Positions 1 through 5,957 of a DNA stretch of 5,957 nucleotides are shown one piece after another. The notes under the pieces are model-generated. The model was not told the origin of the DNA. It saw nothing but the letters and a program-made list of their open reading frames with translations, and ran no database searches. How positions within the stretch are numbered: position 1 is the stretch's first letter; each line of letters starts with the position of its first letter. Both the position numbers and the translations under genes were made by a program. The stretch is from contig JAFGUL010000229.1 in assembly GCA_016938535.1 (NCBI GenBank), positions 1 through 5,957 of the forward strand, written 5' to 3'. This DNA is from Candidatus Delongbacteria bacterium. GTDB lineage: Bacteria > Delongbacteria > UBA4055.

Positions 1-138
1 ATATATCTTCGTTCGGGCTCAAGTTCAGTCGCATTTATGTACGGAAAATTCAGGCAGGGAAATACGTATTGTTTCATGAAAAATGATCTGCCTTTTTTTG
101 AGGGTACTCAGTTGTCTTTTTCTATTCAGGGAGAATAG
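1..138 (+). CDS. C-terminal end of a probable GHKL-type ATP-binding protein (5' partial)
   Basis: The reading frame is open from the first base and ends at TAG 136-138, giving 45 residues with no start codon context. The segment has the look of the last two strands of a GHKL (histidine kinase/anti-sigma factor-like) ATPase: an early IYLRSGSSSVAF stretch matching the 'irSG.a.v.f' strand, then LPFFEGTQLSFSI near the end, matching the 'lp.fpGTq..i.l' strand typical of ATP-binding proteins partnered with STAS-like proteins. The N, G1 and G2 boxes would lie upstream and cannot be seen. The next gene, 21 bases downstream, encodes a STAS-like protein, which fits a kinase/anti-anti-sigma type pair. 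The family call rests on a short fragment plus context; that it is a genuine gene end is more certain, because the next gene's ribosome binding site follows directly. Confidence 0.55.
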   Translation: MYLRSGSSSVAFMYGKFRQGNTYCFMKNDLPFFEGTQLSFSIQGE

Positions 139-145
139 GCAAATA

Positions 146-150
146 AAGGA
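146..150 (+). promoter_or_regulatory. Ribosome binding site for the STAS-like gene
   Basis: AAGGA at 146-150 lies nine bases before the ATG at 160. It favours that ATG over the one at 152, which is out of frame and reaches a stop after four codons. It sits in the 21-base gap after the upstream stop codon. Confidence 0.7.
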
Positions 151-159
151 AATGACCAG

Positions 160-717
160 ATGTTGATAAAAATTGAAGAATTTGCAAAGAAGGCGGGTGC
201 ATCGTTACCTGATCTGTTGACGAGGCCGGTTGCTCGTAAAGTCCTTTCTCTCATGAACGAGAAATGTACAATGGCGGCTGAGGAAGAACTGGTTATTTGC
301 GATTTTGCCGGAATAGAGGTGATAGATCCGTCTTTTGTTGACGAGTGTCTTATTACATTTTTGAAGAAAGGACGACAAAGTCCTATTTATTATGTCATGC
401 TTAGAAATCTCTCAAGAATAGCTCAGGAAAATATAGAAGGCGTGATAAATCTGTACAATGAAAACAGTCAGAATAAAATTTCAATTTTAACAGAACAGTT
501 GACCTGTTCAAACAGGTATCTTATAGGGTCTGTATACGAATATGAGAATGAGATTGTCGCATTTTTGCGTATCAACGGTTTTGCAACAACAAACCAGCTG
601 TTGTCACTGATGATGGCTATGGAAAAAGAGCAAACACTTCAGCTTCTTGATTCCATGTATGAACGAGGGTTGATCAGGAAAGTGCAGAATAAAGAACCTG
701 GATATTCGAGCTTATGA
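160..717 (+). CDS. STAS-like (DUF4325-type) protein with probable C-terminal winged helix
   Basis: A 185-residue soluble protein. Residues about 22-90 match the STAS-like pattern of DUF4325: RPVARKVLSLM, an acidic strand LVICDFAGIEVIDPSFVDE (residues 44-62), then a strand ending in LRNLS (81-85). In this family the 'DF.G.e.i..SF.DE' segment corresponds to the loop and helix that carry the phosphoacceptor serine in SpoIIAA-type anti-anti-sigma factors; here Ser58 would be the equivalent. Residues about 130-178 (IVAFLRINGFATTNQLLSLM, then LLDSMYERGLIRKVQ) look like a winged helix: a recognition-type helix followed by 'rGLI.k'. The probable role is a partner-switch component responding to the ATPase encoded just upstream. 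No membrane segment or signal peptide is visible. The stop codon overlaps the next start as ATGA. The STAS-like call is fairly secure; the winged helix and the phosphorylation are inferences. Confidence 0.75.
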   Translation: MLIKIEEFAKKAGASLPDLLTRPVARKVLSLMNEKCTMAAEEELVICDFAGIEVIDPSFVDECLITFLKKGRQSPIYYVMLRNLSRIAQENIEGVINLYNENSQNKISILTEQLTCSNRYLIGSVYEYENEIVAFLRINGFATTNQLLSLMMAMEKEQTLQLLDSMYERGLIRKVQNKEPGYSSL

Positions 718-1190
718 GCGGGAAAAACGGACACTTGGAAGAAAAAAGCAGGGTAAGCGAGGATCTGAACGGGCTTCTGCGTTTTTGCAAACCGTATAAT
801 ACGTATTTCAAAATTCTGGTTTCTAAAGAAAAAAAGATTATACAGTTGTGTATGTCCGGAAATCCACTATATTTCAGAAATATTGAATCCGGGAAATTTG
901 AAGGTTTTACTCTGTTATCGAGAAATGATCTTAATCTGGGTAAGCTGTTTATCAATTATCTTGAACCCCGTCATCTGATTTACAATTACGGACAGACTCT
1001 TGGGATACATTTCCCGCTTAACAATGTTCGTATAGAAAATATGCTTGATGAAAAAACTAAAAATTATTATATGCTGGAAGGACCGATCAAGTTTTTACCC
1101 GATATTATTTCCCGCCTGCACGATCTCGTTGAGATGAAGCCGCAGGTCAAATATGAGATTATCGAAAAATTCATGGTTGCGAATTCGTAG
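714..1190 (+). CDS. Uncharacterised 158-aa soluble protein
   Basis: I do not recognise this family. The product is soluble, with no signal peptide or membrane segment. A charged N-terminus (residues 1-20) is followed by an apparent alpha/beta region: strand-like YFKILVSKEKKIIQLCMSG (31-49), PLYFRNIESGKFEGFTLL (51-68), a helical GKLFINYL (76-83), and a C-terminal helix from about 127 to 154. Strand pairs such as KKIIQLCMSG/NPLYFRNI could form a small ligand- or partner-binding domain, but no catalytic motif is visible. The ATG overlaps the preceding stop as ATGA and has no good Shine-Dalgarno sequence, so translation is probably coupled to the STAS-like gene. The next gene begins nine bases after its stop. 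Position inside the STAS/ATPase operon suggests a partner or output protein of that module; this is context only. Confidence 0.8.
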   Translation: MSGKNGHLEEKSRVSEDLNGLLRFCKPYNTYFKILVSKEKKIIQLCMSGNPLYFRNIESGKFEGFTLLSRNDLNLGKLFINYLEPRHLIYNYGQTLGIHFPLNNVRIENMLDEKTKNYYMLEGPIKFLPDIISRLHDLVEMKPQVKYEIIEKFMVANS

Positions 1191-1194
1191 GCGG
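1190..1194 (+). promoter_or_regulatory. Ribosome binding site that decides the start of the tail-anchored gene
   Basis: GGCGG at 1190-1194 overlaps the last base of the previous stop codon and lies five bases before the ATG at 1200. The in-frame GTG at 1194 falls inside this site and has no SD-like sequence of its own upstream, so ATG 1200 is the better start. Confidence 0.5.
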
Positions 1195-1199
1195 TGAGT

Positions 1200-2081
1200 A
1201 TGGGTGATACACCAGAGCTGCAGAAAAATCCCAGCGCAAAAATTCTGAAAGTCCGCTTTAAAATGAACGAAGAGAATCTCGCGGGGGCGATTTTTGTAAT
1301 GGTGCATCCGTCCGGTGATATTGCGGCAACAACGTTTGTTCTGATAAATGACGAGCAAACATACGCAGTGGCGGCACCTGAAGAGAATTGGCAGAAGTTC
1401 ATGGCTCTAATGAATGAAATATCCTCTACACAAAACAATGAAGATTTATCCGATATGGCTTCGCAGGTTCGTGATTCCATTGACGGATATCAGATTAATC
1501 AGGATGTCTGTGCTGATGATAAAGAATCGATAGAGTTATCGCTGCGGGAGATTCTGTCAAAAGTGTTGAAAGTGGAATGCATCGACTGTGAAATTGAGAT
1601 TGAAGAAGCGTTGGATACAGTCGTGCAGCAGAGTGTTCAGGGTGATGAAAGACCCGAAATAGAAAGGACTGCTAATCTGGTACTTGATGCAACTTTGATT
1701 ATTTCTCCGGTCAGGGGTAAATACATACAGGAGATTCTCCCCGGCGATCTTATGAAAGTCGTTCTTCTGAAAAAGGATGAAGTCACGAAGAAAGTTGCCA
1801 AAGCTCTGAAAGCGATAAATGAAGAAGGCGATTATATACCGGTCAAGGGTCGTGTGCGTCAGAAGATACCGAATGAAAAAGGCGGCGCTACCATATATTG
1901 TGTGATAGCGAAGAATATACTGGCAAAGATAGTTGAAGAAGAAAATATCAAAGCTGAACTGTATTTGGCAGATGTAATAGTCGACAATAAACAATCGGGC
2001 ATACCAAAACTCGTCATGTATGCGGGATTAACGGCTGTTTTTATCATTATGATTTCGCTGATGTTATTGTTTCTGTTATGA
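1200..2081 (+). CDS. Uncharacterised tail-anchored membrane protein, large cytoplasmic region
   Basis: A 293-residue protein from ATG 1200 (295 residues if GTG 1194 is used). There is no signal peptide. Residues about 13-75 form an N-terminal alpha/beta domain (ILKVRFKM, GAIFVMVHP, TYAVAAPEENWQKFM). An acidic middle region (about 76-155) contains a CIDC pair (Cys127, Cys130). A beta-rich domain at about 158-256 (ATLIISPVRGKYIQEILPGD, then DYIPVKGRVRQKIP and ATIYCVIAK) follows. The last 25 residues are a single hydrophobic helix with no residues after it, so the bulk should face the cytoplasm, tethered by a C-terminal anchor. The 'P..G....i.PGD...V' pattern is reminiscent of uncharacterised spirochaetal proteins, but I cannot assign a Pfam family with confidence. 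Its stop overlaps the next start as ATGA. Likely role: a membrane-tethered partner in the operon, inferred from position and topology only. Confidence 0.8.
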   Translation: MGDTPELQKNPSAKILKVRFKMNEENLAGAIFVMVHPSGDIAATTFVLINDEQTYAVAAPEENWQKFMALMNEISSTQNNEDLSDMASQVRDSIDGYQINQDVCADDKESIELSLREILSKVLKVECIDCEIEIEEALDTVVQQSVQGDERPEIERTANLVLDATLIISPVRGKYIQEILPGDLMKVVLLKKDEVTKKVAKALKAINEEGDYIPVKGRVRQKIPNEKGGATIYCVIAKNILAKIVEEENIKAELYLADVIVDNKQSGIPKLVMYAGLTAVFIIMISLMLLFLL

Positions 2082-3085
2082 AAGGAATTAAGGACTGTTT
2101 TGTTTTTATCAGGTCCTGTTTGCGAGAATTGCTAAGTAAGTTCTGTGCCACGCGTAAGCCAATCCGCCTGCAGCAAAATAGAGCCCCTCTTACAACCGTG
2201 TTAGAAAAATATTTGTTTTCAGGTTTTTTATTTTTTATAGTCTGTATCCACCCGCCCTTATATGCTCAGCTCGAAGGCTGGATAATACATACCGACAAGG
2301 ATAACAACAGATATTACGTTACTTCTACCGGAAAAATAATGACAGAAGAAAAGCCTGATTTTGCCTATAAGGCGGTCAGCGCGGAAGGCGTGAATTATTA
2401 CTTGTCTCAAGGCAAAATTCTATTAAGACGCTTTTATCCGAAAGAAGGGCTTTTGCTGCTGAAATCAGTTCGTATGCTCGGGGATATGGATCATGATGTC
2501 TATTCGTATTCGGCACAAGCAGCAGCAATAATCACTGAGTACAAAAAAATTCAGGGCACCCGTTTTGACGAATACGATCGCGAGGCCAGTATACTTCTGT
2601 GCCGCAAAAAGGAAACAACCTGGCTTCACAATGATTATTTCGGTTACAGTCTGAAAGTTAAGGGTACAATAGATATTCTGAAAACCTCGCTGATTCATAA
2701 GGAGCGTTACGGCAGAGGCGGTGTTCTGGCGGGTGTTAAACTGTCAGATAAAGAGGGATACGATTTTCTTGTGCTGATAAATGCAGAAAGATTCGTTGCG
2801 GCTCAAATAAAGGATATGGATCAGTTCAGGGAAATGATCGCTGTCAGAGAAGGCGCCGATATCTATAGATCTGAAACCGTCTCCCGGAAGAAAGATTATA
2901 ACGCTAACCTAGAAATTACGAAAATCGAACGTGATTATAAAGGTAAAACGCTTAGCGGCAGACGTCTGCTGAGCATTCAAGGGGGAACCGGAGTTTCCTG
3001 TATTCTGATCAGCCCTCAGGGTGAAGCCTTGTCTGAGAATATGGATTCGGTTATTGAAAGTTTCAATCTTAGTGCACGAAAGTAA
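2078..3085 (+). CDS. Uncharacterised exported or membrane-anchored protein
   Basis: A 335-residue protein, family not recognised. Residues 45-62 are hydrophobic (YLFSGFLFFIVCIHPPLYAQ ends at 64) and look like a signal sequence with possible cleavage after Ala63, or an N-terminal anchor. They are preceded by an unusually long, basic 44-residue N-region with many Lys/Arg and no acidic cluster, consistent with a cytoplasmic N-terminus. After it comes a helical, Tyr-rich region (about 65-160), then a mixed alpha/beta C-terminal domain (about 188-331) with FGYSLKVKGTIDIL, GVLAGVKL, YDFLVLINAE and a final VIESFNL. That arrangement loosely recalls PsbP/Mog1-like periplasmic domains; this is a weak impression. 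The ATG is coupled to the upstream stop as ATGA and has no SD. An in-frame GTG at 2198 would give a conventional 23-residue signal peptide, but it also lacks an SD. It is the last gene of the plus-strand block. Confidence 0.8.
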   Translation: MKGIKDCFVFIRSCLRELLSKFCATRKPIRLQQNRAPLTTVLEKYLFSGFLFFIVCIHPPLYAQLEGWIIHTDKDNNRYYVTSTGKIMTEEKPDFAYKAVSAEGVNYYLSQGKILLRRFYPKEGLLLLKSVRMLGDMDHDVYSYSAQAAAIITEYKKIQGTRFDEYDREASILLCRKKETTWLHNDYFGYSLKVKGTIDILKTSLIHKERYGRGGVLAGVKLSDKEGYDFLVLINAERFVAAQIKDMDQFREMIAVREGADIYRSETVSRKKDYNANLEITKIERDYKGKTLSGRRLLSIQGGTGVSCILISPQGEALSENMDSVIESFNLSARK

Positions 3086-3106
3086 TTAATTCAAATCATT
3101 TGTTTC
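3086..3106. other. Convergent intergenic gap, no clear terminator
   Basis: Only 21 bases separate the stop codons of the exported-protein gene and dsbD. The gap holds an AT-rich palindrome (AATTAATT, 3084-3091) and a small odd palindrome CAAAT-C-ATTTG (3092-3102). Neither has a GC stem and loop followed by a T-run, so no intrinsic terminator is supported. Transcripts from the two operons probably run into one another or end by another mechanism. Confidence 0.5.
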
Positions 3107-4936
3107 TCAAAATTCGAAAACCGGTTTCACCTCAGCATCAATGACTGTGTCGCTGTTTTTTGATGATAAGGATTCGGCAAGATTCAAAGCTTCTATAAGA
3201 TCCTTCTTTGTATAAAGATCTCTCAGACACAAAGGGGATAGATATCCCCCCTCGCCTTTTGGAAATATCGCAAGAAACGGAATTGAGCGTGAACCGAGTT
3301 TTGTCAGTAACTGCTCCCCTTCACTTCCCGATTCGGTCAGGTCAGCTTTCAGAATGGATATTTTGCGATCTCTCAGCATCTGTAATGTTGAAGAATTGAA
3401 AACGGTGGCTTCAACAGTACGGCAGTTGGGGCACCATTCGGCAGTAAATATTACCGCATGAATTTTATCACGATTTAAAGCAAGTTCACTGTGAGTGTAC
3501 TGTGTAATTTCATGAGAGTTATGTGCGCTGTAAATCTGATGTAGAAAGAAAAACAGAACAATGATCAGCGCGATTGTCGCAACGGGTACGGTCTTCATAG
3601 CCGTTTCGGATAAGCGCATCGCGAAATGTCCGTAAACTGACAACACGACTGAACTTGCAAGAACCGCACTCAGTGTAAATAAAACAGAATTTCCGCTTAG
3701 AAGATGAATGAAATACAGAGCGGAAATCAGAAGTAAAAATCCCGCACTTTTTTCAAGAGTTCCCTGCCAACTGCCTCCTTTTGGTATGCGGGAACCCATT
3801 TTTGGAAAAAGTGACAGAATGAAAAACGGCAAAGCCATACCCGCACCAATTGAGAGAAAAACGGAAAATATAACGGCGGTGCTTTTTGACAGAGCCCAGG
3901 CAAGAACCGCACCGAGAAAAGGACCGCTGCAGGGAGTTGCGAGTAAAGTTGCGAATAATCCCTGCAAAAATGATGTCATATACAGATTATCCGGATTCTG
4001 TTTAAATGAGAAAGAAAGTTGCGGCAGGGGATATACACCGAAATAAGCCAAAGCGAGAGAGACAATTAATACCACTGAGGCTGAAATAAATAGCGGTGAT
4101 TGAAACAAGGATCCCCAGTTTTTGCCGGCGAAAGCCGAGAGTGATGCAAGAAAGGCATAAGATACGAGAATACCGGAACTATAGGCAGCCCCTGCAAAGG
4201 CTGTACTGCGGCGTGATTGTGCATGACGAACCAGTGACAGCAGTTTCAGAGATATAACCGGTAACACACAGGGCATGAAATTCAGAATGAGACCCGCAAG
4301 AAGACCGAACAATAATGCGGGCAACAAGGATGTGACTTCGCCGGATGAAAGATATTCCGGAGAGAAAGATTCAGGCAGTGAAAATTCGCTTTTGTCGTTC
4401 TGTGATGATTGGGCATTTGATGATATGTTTACGGGTACTGAAACAAGTGCGCTCATATCCTGGCCGGAAACTTTTTCGTATGAGTCAGTTGTAAATTTGC
4501 GTGTAAACACTATCTCTTCGCAGCTTGAAGAAGTACAGTAAAGAGCGCGAAGTTCAATGGTCTGTTCAATATCTTTCCCGGTATCCTTGAGCGGCAGATA
4601 TATATCGAATGATCCGCGATAGATAAAAACGTAGTCCCCCTGTGCCGGCTGATATTTTTCCGCTTTCGGCATAAGAACTTCGTCAAAATCATCGCTATAC
4701 AATTCGAGCGGCCTACCCGTTCCGGGACCTTTGGGGTTTGCGTAGATATATCCCCCCGCATCTATTTGCAGAGGAACTTGTATATAAGTGACATTTTCAT
4801 TGATCAGTAGTCTGATTTCGCCGCTGGACACCGGACCCGCAAAGATATATTCACTTGCAAAAAGAGAACCTGCGAAAACAGCAGTGACGATCAATTGCTT
4901 AACAATGCTGTATAAGTTGAATTTAGTTATTTTCAT
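3107..4936 (-). CDS. dsbD: Thiol:disulfide interchange protein DsbD
   Basis: A complete 609-residue DsbD, which carries electrons from cytoplasmic thioredoxin across the inner membrane to periplasmic disulfide isomerases, thioredoxin-like reductases or cytochrome c maturation. A signal sequence (about 1-34) leads into a periplasmic N-terminal domain (about 36-150) whose Cys134 and Cys139 form a CX4C pair (CTSSSC). The membrane core (about 205-470) shows about eight hydrophobic segments, with the conserved first-helix motif LNFMPCVLPVISLK (Cys223) and the second cysteine in ATPCSGPFLG (Cys336). The C-terminal thioredoxin-fold domain has TAEWCPNC (Cys502, Cys505) and a cis-proline loop SIP (Pro553). 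All six redox cysteines are present; length is slightly above the roughly 565 residues of E. coli DsbD. The gene begins 25 bases after the adenylate cyclase-like stop, so it is probably cotranscribed. The call is secure; the physiological substrate is unknown. Confidence 0.95.
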   Translation of the reverse strand: MKITKFNLYSIVKQLIVTAVFAGSLFASEYIFAGPVSSGEIRLLINENVTYIQVPLQIDAGGYIYANPKGPGTGRPLELYSDDFDEVLMPKAEKYQPAQGDYVFIYRGSFDIYLPLKDTGKDIEQTIELRALYCTSSSCEEIVFTRKFTTDSYEKVSGQDMSALVSVPVNISSNAQSSQNDKSEFSLPESFSPEYLSSGEVTSLLPALLFGLLAGLILNFMPCVLPVISLKLLSLVRHAQSRRSTAFAGAAYSSGILVSYAFLASLSAFAGKNWGSLFQSPLFISASVVLIVSLALAYFGVYPLPQLSFSFKQNPDNLYMTSFLQGLFATLLATPCSGPFLGAVLAWALSKSTAVIFSVFLSIGAGMALPFFILSLFPKMGSRIPKGGSWQGTLEKSAGFLLLISALYFIHLLSGNSVLFTLSAVLASSVVLSVYGHFAMRLSETAMKTVPVATIALIIVLFFFLHQIYSAHNSHEITQYTHSELALNRDKIHAVIFTAEWCPNCRTVEATVFNSSTLQMLRDRKISILKADLTESGSEGEQLLTKLGSRSIPFLAIFPKGEGGYLSPLCLRDLYTKKDLIEALNLAESLSSKNSDTVIDAEVKPVFEF

Positions 4937-4947
4937 GTGATGCCGGT

Positions 4948-4952
4948 CTCCC
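4948..4952 (-). promoter_or_regulatory. Ribosome binding site for dsbD
   Basis: Read on the minus strand, GGGAG at 4952-4948 lies eleven bases before the ATG (4936-4934). It sits wholly in the 25-base gap after the upstream stop codon, so dsbD has its own initiation site although it is probably cotranscribed. The spacing is on the long side. Confidence 0.55.
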
Positions 4953-4961
4953 GTTGTTGTT

Positions 4962-5957
4962 TTAGCGGGCCTGTGATCGCAGAGTATTGGCTATCAGGCT
5001 TTCAATTTTATAGCGTTCGCGAAGATAGAGATTTGTGTTAAGGTACGCAGTATCGGAAAATCCGGTTAACTGTAAATCAACCACACAGTGGAAAGAAGGG
5101 ATACGCTGTCTTTGTTCAATCAAAAGAAATACCGTTTCCGTTAATGATCTGTACCCTTCTCCCAACACGCTGATCTGATACAAATTGTCTTTACTGTACT
5201 TTACCCTGATTCCCTTCAATGAGGGTTGTGCGAAATAACGGGCCATAGTTTTTTCTGTGATATCAGCATAATGTAATCCCATACGCTGTTGGGTTACAGA
5301 AAAAATCTTAATCGAAGAATCTTTTAAAAAGGAAAACTGATTAAGTTTCTCAAGATTAACAAATGTGGTGTGCAGATAACTGATGACCGAATTAAGTGAT
5401 TCATCAAGATTTTTCTCGGCATGCATTGAGAAAAAATAACTGCCGCATTCGTTTATTACGGTGATGATGGATACACCTTTTATAGAATAAACTATTACAG
5501 AAACACAGTCCCTTACTTTTCTCTCCTCATATCCTTCGACAATGGAAAGTACCGGATGTGCGTTTCCGTTGAATTTATAAGATATCATTGAAATCGGAGC
5601 GAATGATATCGCGCTGAAAAGCTGAGCTATCGTATCATACGATGCAAAATCGATTTTGTCTCGTATGCGGGTCACAAGTATGAACTGGTCGTTGAGAAAC
5701 GAAACAAATCGGGATGCTTCATTGTTTTGCAGGTGCTGGTAAGCTGATTTAAACAATGAGGTCAAAGCCTTATGCTCAGGCAGATTTTTTATCGGTGAGT
5801 AAAAGGTGATAGTTTTTTCGAAAGGTACATCTGTTCGGGTACAGTCCTGCAAAGTTGAGAACAGTGCTTCGACACAGTTTGACTTGGAGTCGAGACATTC
5901 GTGAAAGTTTTCACCCCATGAGGTGTGATACAGGATGTCTATTCGATAAAGGCGGCG
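4962..5957 (-). CDS. Class I (CyaA-type) adenylate cyclase, C-terminal part (5' partial)
   Basis: The frame is open from the right edge to TAA at 4964-4962, giving 331 residues without a start. No stop lies upstream of the TTG at 5852-5850, so that codon is internal. By comparison from memory with E. coli CyaA, the fragment resembles its C-terminal regulatory half: DILYHTSWGENF near the beginning (LYHTSWGE, bases 5933-5910) parallels LYRNSWGE, followed by CVEALFSTL paralleling MLEALKTIL. Later, PVLSIVEGYEE parallels PAVVDGFASE, and an ITVINECGSYFF strand followed by LDESLNSVISYLH parallels ILDESNRVEVYHH and its following helix. The last 40 residues diverge. Class I enzymes make cAMP from ATP in the cytoplasm using an N-terminal nucleotidyltransferase domain, which would lie outside the window. 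dsbD follows 25 bases downstream. Coding status is certain; family is probable. Confidence 0.75.
   Translation of the reverse strand, partial: RRLYRIDILYHTSWGENFHECLDSKSNCVEALFSTLQDCTRTDVPFEKTITFYSPIKNLPEHKALTSLFKSAYQHLQNNEASRFVSFLNDQFILVTRIRDKIDFASYDTIAQLFSAISFAPISMISYKFNGNAHPVLSIVEGYEERKVRDCVSVIVYSIKGVSIITVINECGSYFFSMHAEKNLDESLNSVISYLHTTFVNLEKLNQFSFLKDSSIKIFSVTQQRMGLHYADITEKTMARYFAQPSLKGIRVKYSKDNLYQISVLGEGYRSLTETVFLLIEQRQRIPSFHCVVDLQLTGFSDTAYLNTNLYLRERYKIESLIANTLRSQAR

Noticed and set aside
493..509. Inverted repeat GAACAG-TTGAC-CTGTTC, operator-like
   Set aside because: It lies well inside the STAS-like coding region, has only six-base arms, and occurs once; best explained by chance within codons.
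674..955. Minus-strand open frame of 93 codons
   Set aside because: Antisense to the STAS-like and 158-aa genes, which have operon overlaps; no SD, no recognisable motif.
1067..1480. Minus-strand open frame of 137 codons
   Set aside because: Shadow of two overlapping plus-strand genes; composition (Ser/Cys/Phe-rich) is typical of antisense translation.
1557..1994. Minus-strand open frame of 145 codons
   Set aside because: Antisense to the tail-anchored protein gene; Phe/Tyr/Ile-rich shadow without SD or neighbours.
3117..3128. Palindrome AAACCGGTTT near the dsbD stop
   Set aside because: It is within the last codons of dsbD, has no loop and no following T-run on either strand, so it is not a terminator.
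3708..4046. Plus-strand open frame of 112 codons inside dsbD
   Set aside because: It is antisense to the conserved DsbD membrane core, whose protein motifs are unambiguous; the antisense peptide is Lys/Arg/Pro-rich without a fold pattern.
1..5957. CRISPR array, insertion sequence, tRNA or phage-type defence genes
   Set aside because: No direct-repeat array, terminal inverted repeats, transposase, cloverleaf or recognisable defence motifs were seen on either strand.

Overview
The window is almost entirely coding: six genes or gene ends in two convergent blocks, with no gap above about 160 bases. There are no RNA genes, mobile elements, CRISPR arrays or long repeats. By eye it is moderately AT-rich. 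A DsbD, exported or membrane-anchored proteins and SD-type ribosome binding sites fit a Gram-negative-type (diderm) bacterium. A STAS-like protein paired with a probable ATP-binding protein, next to a class I adenylate cyclase-like gene, is most reminiscent of a spirochaete or a similar non-proteobacterial diderm. That placement is only a guess.

Plus-strand block (1-3085). Five genes lie head to tail and look like one operon: (i) the last 45 codons of a protein whose C-terminus resembles a GHKL-type ATPase; (ii) a 185-aa protein with a DUF4325-type STAS-like domain and a probable C-terminal winged helix; (iii) a 158-aa soluble protein I do not recognise; (iv) a 293-aa cytoplasmic protein ending in a single C-terminal transmembrane anchor; (v) a 335-aa exported or membrane-anchored protein with an unusually long N-terminal extension. 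Genes ii/iii and iv/v share ATGA stop-start overlaps, and iii/iv are separated by 9 bases. The order ATPase - STAS - soluble - membrane-tethered - exported suggests, without proving, a partner-switch signalling module coupled to the cell envelope.

Minus-strand block (5957-3107). The first gene enters from the right edge with its 5' end missing. Its 331 visible residues look like the C-terminal region of a class I (CyaA-type) adenylate cyclase, including an LYHTSWGE motif. After 25 bases comes a complete 609-aa DsbD, a transmembrane reductant conductor with an N-terminal periplasmic domain, a membrane core with two conserved cysteines, and a C-terminal thioredoxin domain (WCPNC).

The two blocks converge with only 21 bases between stop codons and no convincing intrinsic terminator. 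Promoters for both blocks must lie outside the window.
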